Shown in pieces: positions 50,953 through 61,376 of a stretch of 64,000 nucleotides of DNA. The notes under the pieces are model-generated. The model ran no database searches. It saw only the letters and a list, made by a program, of their open reading frames with translations, and was not told where the DNA came from. Source of the DNA: Streptococcus suis (lineage in GTDB: Bacteria; Bacillota; Bacilli; Lactobacillales; Streptococcaceae); assembly GCF_002960425.1 (NCBI RefSeq), contig NZ_POIZ01000087.1, positions 145,022 to 209,021 of the forward strand. Direction: 5' to 3'. The position numbers and the translations under genes were made by a program. How positions within the stretch are numbered: the first letter of the stretch is position 1; each line of letters starts with the position of its first letter.

Positions 50953-53394
50953 TTACTGTTTCCTTTTTAAAAATGATGAAGCCAATAACCAGTAACTCAT
51001 TAAGCCCGTCACTAAGAGAGCAAAAACAGCCAAATAAGGCAAGGAAACATGGCTACTCTCCATTTCATCTTTTGAGTCTATCATTACTTTTACTAGTTTT
51101 TCCTGTGTAGATGTATCTTGTTGTTGGGACAGTGTACTTCCAATTTTAGCAAGGCTAGCATCTTGTTGTCCATCTACTGTTTCATTTTTGAAAATCATCT
51201 CATCATGGCTTACGAAATGCCTGCTATAATTTATAAGTTCGAATCTAGTAGATTCTTGAGAGGCTGTTTCCAAATGATTTAAATGTTTTAACTGAAGAGA
51301 AGGAAATTCATTATCATTAACACTAGTTATCACATGAACTGTCTCCGCCATCCTATTCCTTGATTCACTTACATTTTCTATTTTTGTATCTTTCTCTTTG
51401 ATAGTACTGCTAAAAATTGAAATGTATCCTACTTGAAAATCATGTCGAACTGAATCACCATGAATGAATAGATGAGCTAAAGGCAAGTCATATTTAACTG
51501 AGTCACCATGAATAGATAGATGACCTAAGGGCAAATCATATCTAACTGAATCACCATGAATGGATAGATGCCCTAAAGGCAAATCATGTCGAACTGAATC
51601 ACCATGAATGGATAGATGACCTAAAGGCAAATCATGTCGAACTGAATCACCATGAATAGATAGATGACCTAAGGGTAAGTCATATTTAACTGAATCACCA
51701 TGAATAGATAGATGACCTGAGGGCAATTCGTGTCGAACTGAGTTTCCATGAACAATAAGATTCTCAAACGGTCTATCGTAAGCTAGAGCTTGCCCAACAG
51801 ATTTCATGGGAATCCGTAAACTTTGCAGAGCGGACTGCAGGACTTCAGTCAAAACCTGCTTGTCCCTAACTTGATTGATTTGCTTCAAACCTTCAAAATA
51901 TTTTTCTTCAATTAGGGCAAGATAAGACCTTTCTTCCTTCTCCGAAAAACCCTCTTGATCACGAATAGCTTGGTGTAAGACTAATTTAGCTTCAGAAAGC
52001 TTCTGTCTGGCAGTCTGTTTTTCATCTTCCAATCCATTGAAATAAGTTTCCCAGTGCTTCCTACCAAGATTGATGGTATGAACGTAGTCCAAGTGTGAAC
52101 CAAAAGAATTTCTGACAACATTATTATTCAGACGAGGATTTCCAGAAGTATCCTGAGTAATACCCATTCGTTTCAAGCCAATGGGACCATGCTGATCATC
52201 AGAATCCGTAATGTAAACCGCACGAATTTGCCCTTTATCATCATACTCTGCTCCCCATACCGTTACAATATGAGTAGTCGTCCCAAAGGTTCTATAGGAC
52301 AGGCCAAGCAAGCTTTGATTTTCTAAGTTGGTTCGAACCAAATTCCCAAAATAGCGGTAATCTCCACTAAACATTCGGTCAGTCAGCTTTTTCTCGTGAA
52401 AGACCTCATGGAAAAAACCACCCCGTTTATCTGGCACTAAATCTGGATTTTCTAAATTGACCCCTCCATGATTTTTAGGGGAATAGCCATTGATAAATAA
52501 GTCCACCAAAGCATCAGACACAAAGCCATTCAAGCGGTGCCCATAGTAGGTCTTGAAAAGGTTAAAAATACGGCTATTTTGTTGGTCTTCAAAAGAATTT
52601 GGATAGCGTCGTACATCCGTCAAAGGATAATCTTGCTGATTTTCTGCTGAACTATATTTTTCCTCAATGAAACGCTGAACATAAGGACCATTCTGTTCCA
52701 ACCACCAATGCAACATATTAGAAGAAACAGCAGCAAAACACAAGTTCAAATCTTCTAAGGAAGCATCCAAGCTCTTATTTGCATCATAATAACCCTTTCC
52801 GGCTTCATAAGGCATGGTATACTCAATGAATTCTCCCGTTACTTCTTTTTTAAAATCACCGCCTTGCCCCATGCTAGGAGGCGTTATACCTTGTGCCCAA
52901 ATAATTTCTCTGTACTGACCATCTTCGCTAGTATAAAGACTGATAGGCTGTTCAACCACATCTTTCTGGACTGCTACTGGTAGATTAGAAGGGAGGCTAC
53001 TATCTTCGTACTCAGGGATGGCCATCGTTTCCAAGTCTGCACGGATTTCGATACTTGTAGGATCTAAAAGCTGTTCAACATTCGGTTCAAGCAACTCATT
53101 TTCCTGCTCAGAAGGGGCTATTTCATTCTCACTAGCTTGAGCTAGGTTGTCACTTCCTACTACAATATTCAGATCTGTAAGCGCGCCATCATTCTCTTGC
53201 TCTTCTTCTGCCTCCTCTATGATTTCAATCACATGTGGAACCAAGCCTTCCTCCACCTGGACAGCTTCTCCTTCCAAAGCAGAAATCATTTCTGCCTTGG
53301 CAGATAGAGTAAATTGATTGGTAAGAAAAAGAAAAGCTACTGGAACTAAACCAACTGCTAGTTTTCTCAACGAAAAACGAATGTGAATGCCCAT
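50953..53394 (-). CDS. ideSsuis: IdeS/Mac-1-type immunoglobulin-degrading cysteine protease
   Basis: 813 residues. An N-terminal signal peptide of the YSIRK-like kind (FSLRKLAVGLVPVAFLFL) is followed by an acidic region (45-150) and a Mac-1 papain-fold domain (about 160-440) with Cys219 (DLNLCFAAVSSNMLHWW), His375 (TTTHIVTVWGAEYDD) and Asp in ITDSDD. Seven tandem 16-residue repeats (DNA 51415-51750) and a C-terminal membrane helix with basic tail (LAVFALLVTGLMSYWLLAS) complete it; there is no LPXTG. The family in S. suis cleaves porcine IgM and helps evade complement. It is shorter than the roughly 1140 residues I recall for described IdeSsuis proteins, mostly in the C-terminal region. Confidence 0.85.
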   Translation of the reverse strand: MGIHIRFSLRKLAVGLVPVAFLFLTNQFTLSAKAEMISALEGEAVQVEEGLVPHVIEIIEEAEEEQENDGALTDLNIVVGSDNLAQASENEIAPSEQENELLEPNVEQLLDPTSIEIRADLETMAIPEYEDSSLPSNLPVAVQKDVVEQPISLYTSEDGQYREIIWAQGITPPSMGQGGDFKKEVTGEFIEYTMPYEAGKGYYDANKSLDASLEDLNLCFAAVSSNMLHWWLEQNGPYVQRFIEEKYSSAENQQDYPLTDVRRYPNSFEDQQNSRIFNLFKTYYGHRLNGFVSDALVDLFINGYSPKNHGGVNLENPDLVPDKRGGFFHEVFHEKKLTDRMFSGDYRYFGNLVRTNLENQSLLGLSYRTFGTTTHIVTVWGAEYDDKGQIRAVYITDSDDQHGPIGLKRMGITQDTSGNPRLNNNVVRNSFGSHLDYVHTINLGRKHWETYFNGLEDEKQTARQKLSEAKLVLHQAIRDQEGFSEKEERSYLALIEEKYFEGLKQINQVRDKQVLTEVLQSALQSLRIPMKSVGQALAYDRPFENLIVHGNSVRHELPSGHLSIHGDSVKYDLPLGHLSIHGDSVRHDLPLGHLSIHGDSVRHDLPLGHLSIHGDSVRYDLPLGHLSIHGDSVKYDLPLAHLFIHGDSVRHDFQVGYISIFSSTIKEKDTKIENVSESRNRMAETVHVITSVNDNEFPSLQLKHLNHLETASQESTRFELINYSRHFVSHDEMIFKNETVDGQQDASLAKIGSTLSQQQDTSTQEKLVKVMIDSKDEMESSHVSLPYLAVFALLVTGLMSYWLLASSFLKRKQ
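51415..51750 (-). repeat. Seven tandem 48-bp coding repeats in the IgM protease gene
   Basis: Unit HGDSVRHDLPLGHLSI. Copies 3 and 4 are identical in protein; the first and last have diverged most (HGNSVRHELPSGHLSI, HGDSVRHDFQVGYISI). Total 336 bp with no spacer. Confidence 0.92.
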
Positions 53395-53470
53395 ATGTCC
53401 ATCTCTTTCAACTTATTCACCTTATATTATATCAATACAATTTGAATTTTGCAAAATCATACCATATATT

Positions 53471-53519
53471 AAAAAAGCCTATCATTCAAGCTAAGGAGCT
53501 TGATAGAATAGGCTTTTTC
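53471..53519. terminator. Terminator between pyk and the IgM protease gene
   Basis: AAAAAAGCCTAT...ATAGGCTTTTT with an inner CAAGCT/AGCTTG stem; on the minus strand it ends the pfkA-pyk transcript. Confidence 0.85.
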
Positions 53520-53527
53520 TTTATACA

Positions 53528-55033
53528 TTATTTTACAGTGCGGATACGCATAGTGTTTGTTGAACCAGCAACACCTACTGGAACACCTGCAACGATAACA
53601 ATATCATCGCCTGCTTCAACCAAACCTTGCTCTTTAGCAACACGCTCAGCCAAGTCAAACATATCATCTGTAGAAGCTGGTTTCTCAGTCACAACTGGAA
53701 TGACACCCCAGTTCAACATCATTGATTTTTGAACTTTTTCAGTGAAGGTTACAGCCAAGATGTCTGAATCTGGACGGTATTTAGAGATAGCACGTGCTGA
53801 ATAACCAGTTTCAGTAACTGTTACAACCAACTTGATATTCATTGAGTGGCAAGCATCCTTAACTGCTGATGCAACAACCTCTGTCTTAGAAGCACGATTG
53901 AAGTTATCTGAATTCAAACGACCGTATTCGTTCAAAAGAGTTTGTGCATTCTTAGCGATTGCTGCCATTGTACGAACAGACTCAACTGGGTATTTACCGT
54001 TTGCAGACTCACCAGAAAGCATTGTAGCATCAGTACCGTCGATAACAGCGTTAAAGACGTCTGAAACTTCTGAACGAGTTGCACGTGGTTTTTCAGTCAT
54101 TGTTTCCAACATGTTTGTCGCTGTGATCACTGCTTTACCAGCCGCATTCACTTTCGTGATGATCATTTTTTGATAAACTGGAACCATTTCAAATGGAACT
54201 TCGATACCCATGTCACCACGAGCAATCATGATACCATCTGAAGCTTCAATGATTTCATCAATGTTGTCGATACCTTGTTGGTTTTCGATTTTTGAGAAGA
54301 GTTGAACGTGCTCATTACCTGTTTCTTTAAGGATGTTACGCACTTCTTCTACGTCTTTTGCAGAACGAACGAATGAAATAGCGATAAAGTTCAAACCTTG
54401 CTCCAAACCGAAACGGATGTCAGCGTTATCACGATCTGCAAGCGCTGGGAAAGGAATTTTAGTGTAAGGGATGTTTACACCTTTTTGTTTAGCAATAACG
54501 CCGTCGTTTTCAACAACTACTACAAATTCACGTTTTTCAGCATCTTTTTCAACAACAGTCAAGCCAAGCTTACCATCGTCAACAAGAACTTGTTTACCAA
54601 CTTCAACATCATCAAAGACATCCAAGCCACCAGCAACGTTCAAAGCGATTACTTCGCGAGTTGACTTGATACCTTGCTTAGTTGCAACACGGATTTGCTC
54701 ACCAGTTGTGTAAGCAAACTCTTTAGCTTCACCTTCAAACAATTCTGTACGGATTTCTGGACCTTTTGTATCCAACAAGAAACCAACTTTTTTACCAGCG
54801 ATTTCTTCTGCACGACGTACAGTCGCCATACGATCACCTTGCTCTTGGTGGTCACCATGTGAGAAGTTGAAACGGAATACGTTAGCACCTTCAGTAATCA
54901 ATTGGGCAATATTTTTTGCTGAAGCTTCAACATCTAGTTTTTCACCCCAGTAACCATCTTCACCGAATTTTTTACCGCCACGGATTTCTACCGCAGGACC
55001 AAGGGTTGCAACGATTTTTACACGTTTATTCAT
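53528..55033 (-). CDS. pyk: Pyruvate kinase
   Basis: 501 residues, typical for streptococci. The K+/ADP-site and signature motif MIARGDMGIEVPFE is visible, as are FRFNFSHGDHQEQ and LDTKGPEIRTELF. It makes pyruvate and ATP from phosphoenolpyruvate, the last step of glycolysis. It follows pfkA in one operon, 63 bp apart, the conserved lactic acid bacterial arrangement. Confidence 0.97.
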   Translation of the reverse strand: MNKRVKIVATLGPAVEIRGGKKFGEDGYWGEKLDVEASAKNIAQLITEGANVFRFNFSHGDHQEQGDRMATVRRAEEIAGKKVGFLLDTKGPEIRTELFEGEAKEFAYTTGEQIRVATKQGIKSTREVIALNVAGGLDVFDDVEVGKQVLVDDGKLGLTVVEKDAEKREFVVVVENDGVIAKQKGVNIPYTKIPFPALADRDNADIRFGLEQGLNFIAISFVRSAKDVEEVRNILKETGNEHVQLFSKIENQQGIDNIDEIIEASDGIMIARGDMGIEVPFEMVPVYQKMIITKVNAAGKAVITATNMLETMTEKPRATRSEVSDVFNAVIDGTDATMLSGESANGKYPVESVRTMAAIAKNAQTLLNEYGRLNSDNFNRASKTEVVASAVKDACHSMNIKLVVTVTETGYSARAISKYRPDSDILAVTFTEKVQKSMMLNWGVIPVVTEKPASTDDMFDLAERVAKEQGLVEAGDDIVIVAGVPVGVAGSTNTMRIRTVK

Positions 55034-55096
55034 CTAACAAAAACTCCTTTTAAATATACTGGTCTTATGACCCTAGTTAACAAATGTATTCAGAAA

Positions 55097-56128
<1,032 letters not shown>

Positions 56129-56189
56129 TCAATTTAACTGCCTTATTATAACACACTTAGGCAGAACTTGCTTGACTTTTTGCTATTTT

Positions 56190-59100
56190 TTACCGAAAAA
56201 CCGTTTTCATGGCAAATTCTCTTAACTCTTCCTCTAATTGAGGCGTTTTCATAACCTTAAAATGCTCTGCTCGGATGGTCTGATTGGAATCTTGGTAATG
56301 GAGAATAACCGGAATGTTTCCCTTATATTTTTCCAAAATCCGAGCAACCGCATGGTCATGCTCCTTATTTTCCAACAAAATCCAAAATTTTTCCAGACTA
56401 ACTGGTTCCATCTGTTCCAAGACTAACTGCAAGTGGCCATCCCGTTCCTGAACCCGGCCCGTTATATAGCTAATGGTCCCTTCTCTCAGGTCTTGAGAAA
56501 ATTGACGATAGCTTTCTGGAAAGAGCGTCACATCCAGCTTTCTCTTGGTATCGGTTACCTGGAGAAAGGCCATCTGTTCACCCGTTTTCTTGGTCCGAAT
56601 CAAGCGGATGGATTGAATTTGTACCAGGATGGTCACCCGACTAGCTACCATTAGATCAGCTAGGTCTGTAAGAGCTCGCTTGGACTCACGGCAGATTTTG
56701 ACCAAGGGATGTGGACTAATACCAACTCCCAACAAGTCCTGTTCCAATTCGAATTTTTCAGCCTCACTAAAATCCTCTGCCTCTGTCCAGCTATAATTTT
56801 CCTCCGCAAAAAAGGTCCCAAATGCCTCAGCAAAAACAAAGAGATTGTCTAGGTTTTCTAAAATTTTCTTTCTATTGCTTTCAAACTCATCAAACAAACC
56901 GATTTGAATAAGAGGGAGCAAGAGTTCTTTCTTCTTATAATTGTCAGGAAGTTTCAAGACAAAATCTTCCACAGACTTGTATGGCCGTTGGTCCAGTATC
57001 CAGAGGGCAAAATCCTTGGGTAGGCCCTTCAAAGTTTTTAAGCCTAGAAAAATCTGGTCCTTGTCAAACTTATCATAGTAGGGTACGGTATTGATAGATA
57101 ACTTGGCAATTTTAAAGTCAAATTGCAAGGCATCCTCGATGTAAGCACTGCTTGAATGATTGAGCATGACGTCAAAGAAGACATCTGGATAATGGCTCTT
57201 AAAGTAGGCCATCTGAAAGGCTAGGGCCGAATAGGCATAGGCATGACTGCGGTTGAAACCGTAGCCTGCAAACTTGGCCATCATGGCAAAAATTTCTCTG
57301 GCCTTTCCTTCCTCATGCCCCCGCTCACGCGCACCTGCCAGAAACTCGTTTTCCATGGCCTGCATTTCTTGGGCATTTTTCTTGGACATGGCCCTACGAA
57401 GCAAGTCGGCTTTCCCCAATGTAAAACCTGCATAGACCTGAGCTATCTGCATAACCTGCTCCTGATAGAGCATGATGCCGTAGGTCCCTTCCAAAATCGG
57501 TGCAATGGATGGATCCAGCAGGTCAATTCTTTCCTGCCCATGTTTGCGTTTGACAAAATTATCCGAGTAATCACTGGCACCTGGGCGGTTCAAACTGGTG
57601 GTGGCTACCACATCCTCAAAACGCTCTGGGCGAACCCGTTGTAGAAGGCTAATGGCACCCGGTTGTTCAAACTGGAAAATCCCCTTGGTCTTACCTGCCG
57701 CAAAAAGTTCCAAGGTTTTTCTATCTTCTAAGTCGATTTGAGAAATGTCGATTTCTTTCTGGTAGCGCTCTCGAACCCCTTCTGCCATTTTTTGCACAAA
57801 TGTCAGATTTCGCAGACCAAGAAAGTCCATCTTGAGCAAACCATTGGCCTCTACTGCATGGGCATCATACTGGGTCACCAGCATATCATCACCCATTTTC
57901 AGTGGAATGGTATCAGTCAAATCCTCGTCGCTCATGACCACACCGGCTGCATGAATAGAAGTCTGACGTGGTTGTCCCTCGATCTGCTGGGCAATGGCAA
58001 AGGCTTTTTGGTACTCGATTTTACTATTGATAATCTGCCGGAAGGCTGCGTTACGTTGATATGCTGATGAAAGATTATCCTTAAATGAGATTTTCTTGGT
58101 AATATTGGTCAACTCATACTCAGGTGTCCCAAAGCGTTTGAAAACATCGCGGATGGCCTGCTTGGCACCAAAGGTCGAATAGGTCACGATCTGGGCAGCG
58201 TGGGTCGAACGGTAGCGATCCCGCACATAACGAATAAAGTCAGAGCGATGGATATCTGGAATATCAATATCAATATCTGGCAAAGTGTAACGTTCCCTAT
58301 TTAAAAAACGTTCAAAGAGCAGCTGGTGTTTAACGGGGTCAATGCCCGTAATATTCAAGGCATAGGCAACCAAGCTACCGACCGCAGAACCACGTCCCAT
58401 GCCCATATAGTAGCCCTGGCTACGTCCAAAGCGGAGCAGGTCCCATACAATCAGAAAATAATCATCAAAGCCCATCTCATGAATAATGGACAACTCTCTT
58501 TCCAAGCGTTCCTGATAGACAATTCCTGTCAAACCTTTTTCTTCCAAGCCCTGATAGGCTTTCTCCTGCAATTCTTCCACCGCAGGTCGCTCACGGTTGA
58601 AACGAGGTAACTTCAAGTCAGTGTTTAATTGGTAGGAAATACCTGCTACCAAGTCACGCAGATTGTCTACCGCCTGAGGAAAGCGACTGGAAAATAGACT
58701 GGTCAGGCTATCCGCCGATAAGAGGATTTGCCGCTTGTCTATATCCGCCACTTGATTGAGTGGTACATTATCCCGAATGGCATGAAGAACCTGCAAACTC
58801 TCCAACTGGTTCTCCTCGAAAAAACGAACCGTATGGATGGGCAGAATAGGGCCATGAAAATCTTGAACAGGTGTATCCCTAGTCACTCCAACATAATAAT
58901 CCAGCCCAATATCCAGCTGCTCAATCCCTGAAAAATAGGGAATGATGATAGCGATATCCACTAAATACTGGCGAATAGCTTCAAAGTTATCCTGTCCAGT
59001 CATTTTTGCAGTCGATATTTTCAAGAGATTTCGATAGCCCTTGGTGGTCAAGGCAATCAACTGAGTTGTCAATTCTCGCTCCCGCCCCTCCAGCTGCCAG

Positions 59101-59300
59101 TCCAATTCACAACCGATGACTGGCTGTATTCCCGCTTTCTGACAAGTTTCCATAAAACTGTAGGCTGCATACAGACTATTCCTATCCATAATCCCCAAGG
59201 TTTGATAACCTAAAGACTTGGCTCTCTTCACATAATCTTCTATCGTCACCATGCTATCCATAAAGGTATAGACGGTTTTAGTATCAAGTTGTGCTAGCAT
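56190..59300 (-). CDS. dnaE: DNA polymerase III subunit alpha, DnaE type
   Basis: 1036 residues from the ATG at 59300 (AAGGAGAAGACC upstream); an in-frame extension to 59372 has no Shine-Dalgarno. Order of domains: PHP (YTFMDSMVTIEDYVKRAKSLGYQTLGIMD), palm with catalytic acids in LPDIDIDIPDIHR, thumb and fingers (GSGSAVGSL-like GRGSAVGSLVAYALNITGIDPV), HhH region, and a C-terminal OB fold. In Firmicutes it extends primers before PolC takes over. It precedes pfkA by 82 bp. Confidence 0.95.
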   Translation of the reverse strand: MLAQLDTKTVYTFMDSMVTIEDYVKRAKSLGYQTLGIMDRNSLYAAYSFMETCQKAGIQPVIGCELDWQLEGRERELTTQLIALTTKGYRNLLKISTAKMTGQDNFEAIRQYLVDIAIIIPYFSGIEQLDIGLDYYVGVTRDTPVQDFHGPILPIHTVRFFEENQLESLQVLHAIRDNVPLNQVADIDKRQILLSADSLTSLFSSRFPQAVDNLRDLVAGISYQLNTDLKLPRFNRERPAVEELQEKAYQGLEEKGLTGIVYQERLERELSIIHEMGFDDYFLIVWDLLRFGRSQGYYMGMGRGSAVGSLVAYALNITGIDPVKHQLLFERFLNRERYTLPDIDIDIPDIHRSDFIRYVRDRYRSTHAAQIVTYSTFGAKQAIRDVFKRFGTPEYELTNITKKISFKDNLSSAYQRNAAFRQIINSKIEYQKAFAIAQQIEGQPRQTSIHAAGVVMSDEDLTDTIPLKMGDDMLVTQYDAHAVEANGLLKMDFLGLRNLTFVQKMAEGVRERYQKEIDISQIDLEDRKTLELFAAGKTKGIFQFEQPGAISLLQRVRPERFEDVVATTSLNRPGASDYSDNFVKRKHGQERIDLLDPSIAPILEGTYGIMLYQEQVMQIAQVYAGFTLGKADLLRRAMSKKNAQEMQAMENEFLAGARERGHEEGKAREIFAMMAKFAGYGFNRSHAYAYSALAFQMAYFKSHYPDVFFDVMLNHSSSAYIEDALQFDFKIAKLSINTVPYYDKFDKDQIFLGLKTLKGLPKDFALWILDQRPYKSVEDFVLKLPDNYKKKELLLPLIQIGLFDEFESNRKKILENLDNLFVFAEAFGTFFAEENYSWTEAEDFSEAEKFELEQDLLGVGISPHPLVKICRESKRALTDLADLMVASRVTILVQIQSIRLIRTKKTGEQMAFLQVTDTKRKLDVTLFPESYRQFSQDLREGTISYITGRVQERDGHLQLVLEQMEPVSLEKFWILLENKEHDHAVARILEKYKGNIPVILHYQDSNQTIRAEHFKVMKTPQLEEELREFAMKTVFR

Positions 59301-59377
59301 GGTCTTCTCCTTATTTATTTCTTCTATTATAACAAATAATCTCGAAAAATATTTTGAAAGAAATTCAATCAAAAGAC

Positions 59378-59406
59378 TTGCAAAATTAAATGTTTTATTG
59401 TATTAT
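59378..59406 (+). promoter_or_regulatory. Promoter of the GntR/ABC operon
   Basis: TTGCAA (59378-59383), 17 bp, TATTAT (59401-59406), about 48 bp before the GntR start. Confidence 0.6.
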
Positions 59407-59454
59407 TAAGTTAAGACATAGGTATTGGCAGAAATGCCTAGAAAGGAAAAAGTT

Positions 59455-59829
59455 ATGGCTTGGAAATTTGATAACAATATGCCCATATATATCCAAATCA
59501 GTAATACCATCAAATTACAGATTGTGACCAATCAACTAAAATCAGGAGATAAATTGCCAACCGTTCGTGACTTAGCTGAAACAGCTGGTGTCAATCCGAA
59601 CACGGTGCAGCGAGCTCTATCTGATTTGGAGACAGAAGGATTTGTTTACTCAGTCCGCACCACGGGACGTTTTGTAACAGACAATCAGGAATTGATTTCA
59701 CAGACCCGTCTGCATTTGGCACAGAAAGAATTAGAAAACTTTGTGACAAACATGTTGGATCTAGGTTTCAATCAAGATGAATTGACCCACCAGTTAGATG
59801 ATTATTTGAAAGGAGTATCTTATGAGTAA
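59455..59829 (+). CDS. GntR-family (YtrA type) regulator
   Basis: 124 residues from the ATG at 59455 (AAAGGAAAAAG upstream). N-terminal winged helix (GDKLPTVRDLAETAGVNPNTVQRALSDLETEGFVYSVRTTGR) and a short C-terminal helix pair, as in YtrA regulators that have no ligand domain. YtrA proteins repress the ABC transporter operon they head, often induced by cell-wall antibiotics. It overlaps the ATPase gene by 8 bp. Confidence 0.9.
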   Translation: MAWKFDNNMPIYIQISNTIKLQIVTNQLKSGDKLPTVRDLAETAGVNPNTVQRALSDLETEGFVYSVRTTGRFVTDNQELISQTRLHLAQKELENFVTNMLDLGFNQDELTHQLDDYLKGVSYE

Positions 59830-60529
59830 CGCATATACCCTTGTAGAATTGCAACAGGTTTCAAAATCCTACGGTGGAGCTGTTGCTCTAAATAATGTGA
59901 ACTTGAAATTGACAGCTGGAAAGATTATCGGACTCTTGGGACCAAATGGTTCAGGTAAGACAACTCTTATCAAGCTCATCAACGGTCTATTGCAACCTGA
60001 ATATGGTCAAATCCTTATCAACGGCCGTACACCATCACCTGAAACCAAGGCCATTGTATCTTATTTGCCAGATACAACCTATCTGGATGACAGCATGAAG
60101 GTATCTGATGCCATTCGATTCTTTACAGATTTCTATGCGGACTTTGATAAGGAACGCGCTCTTCATCTCTTGCAAGACTTAGGAATTGATTTGAACAGCC
60201 GCATGAAACACTTGTCAAAAGGGAACAAGGAAAAAGTTCAGCTAATCCTAGTTATGAGCCGACAGGCACAATTATATGTCCTCGATGAGCCAATCGGCGG
60301 TGTTGACCCTGCTGCTCGTGATTACATTCTAAAAACCATCGTCAACAATTATTCGCCGACCGCTTCTGTTATCATTTCCACTCACTTGATTTCAGATGTT
60401 GAACAGATTTTGGACGAAGTTGTTTTCCTACATTATGGCAGTGTTATTCGCCATAGCAATGTCGATGATCTCCGTATTGAAAGTGGGGAGTCTATTGACG
60501 AACTCTTCCGCCAAGACTTTAAGGCTTAG
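59822..60529 (+). CDS. ABC transporter ATP-binding protein (YtrB-like)
   Basis: 235 residues: Walker A GPNGSGKTT, signature HLSKGNKEKVQLIL and Walker B LYVLDEPIGGVD with ISTHLIS. The SKG signature is that of the YtrB/ABC-2 ATPases next to YtrA regulators. It works with the permease encoded 16 bp downstream. Confidence 0.9.
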   Translation: MSNAYTLVELQQVSKSYGGAVALNNVNLKLTAGKIIGLLGPNGSGKTTLIKLINGLLQPEYGQILINGRTPSPETKAIVSYLPDTTYLDDSMKVSDAIRFFTDFYADFDKERALHLLQDLGIDLNSRMKHLSKGNKEKVQLILVMSRQAQLYVLDEPIGGVDPAARDYILKTIVNNYSPTASVIISTHLISDVEQILDEVVFLHYGSVIRHSNVDDLRIESGESIDELFRQDFKA

Positions 60530-60545
60530 TTAGAAGGAGATAGAT

Positions 60546-61328
60546 ATGTTTAAGAAATTACTCAAATATGAATTTCAATCCGTTGGAAAATGGTATTTAG
60601 GAATTTATGCAGGTGCCTTAGCATTATCGGCTATACTCGGATTTTGGTTACAAGCACTGTCTATACGGACACAAGCAGGAAGTACAGAGCCTGGTGGTGC
60701 TGAAATGGTTCTTTTTGGAACTTCCTTCCTTACTTTTGGAATCCTTATTGCTGCCCTTGGCTTGTCAACCTTTTTCATGGTCATCAATCGTTTTAGAAAA
60801 AATGTTTATGGTCGTCAAGGCTACCTAACTATGACCTTACCAGTTTCAAGCCATCAAATTATCCTCAGCAAACTTGTAGCCTCATTAGTATGGTATTTGT
60901 TAGCTGCAATGACTACTATTCTTTCAATCGGTATCGTTTTGGCTGTTCTCATGCTTGGAACTGAAGAATTTATGATTCCTGAATTGCAAACTGTTATACA
61001 AGAATTAGACTGGTCTGTTCTTGTTGCACATCTATTTTACGCCTTGATTGAGTCAACAATGGGGATTTTGCTTATCTACTTCTCTATCTCTGTTGGGCAA
61101 CTCTTCAAAGACCACCGACTACTGTTTGCTATTTTGACCTATATCGGAATTTCAATTGTAGTGGGTGTATTTGGTACTCTCATATATACCAACAACCTAG
61201 AGAATCTTTATAATTCAGCTCTACCATTATACCCAAGTCCTATCTTAGCCTTGCTAAATATCATTCTGGCCTTTGCCTACTATTTTGGTACACACTTTAT
61301 CATGACCAAGAAATTGAATTTGCAATAA
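60546..61328 (+). CDS. ABC-2 type permease of the YtrA-regulated operon
   Basis: 260 residues, about six membrane helices. It starts with the typical MFKKLLKYEFQSVGKWYLGIYAGALAL of ABC-2 permeases and has the conserved YGRQGYLTMTLPVSSHQIILSKLVASL loop. Substrate unknown; probably a cell-envelope stress exporter. Confidence 0.82.
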   Translation: MFKKLLKYEFQSVGKWYLGIYAGALALSAILGFWLQALSIRTQAGSTEPGGAEMVLFGTSFLTFGILIAALGLSTFFMVINRFRKNVYGRQGYLTMTLPVSSHQIILSKLVASLVWYLLAAMTTILSIGIVLAVLMLGTEEFMIPELQTVIQELDWSVLVAHLFYALIESTMGILLIYFSISVGQLFKDHRLLFAILTYIGISIVVGVFGTLIYTNNLENLYNSALPLYPSPILALLNIILAFAYYFGTHFIMTKKLNLQ

Positions 61329-61329
61329 G

Positions 61330-61376
61330 AAAAAGCTCTTTGCCTGTCATTTCAGACATGGCCTAGAGCTTTCTTT
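61330..61376. terminator. Bidirectional terminator
   Basis: AAAAGCTCT...AGAGCTTTC with an inner CTGTC/GACAT-like stem, between the convergent ABC permease and add genes; T runs on both sides. Confidence 0.8.

Noticed and set aside
51415..51750. Regular 48-bp repeats resembling a CRISPR array
   Set aside because: The repeats are contiguous, in frame and coding within the protease gene; there are no variable spacers and no cas genes.
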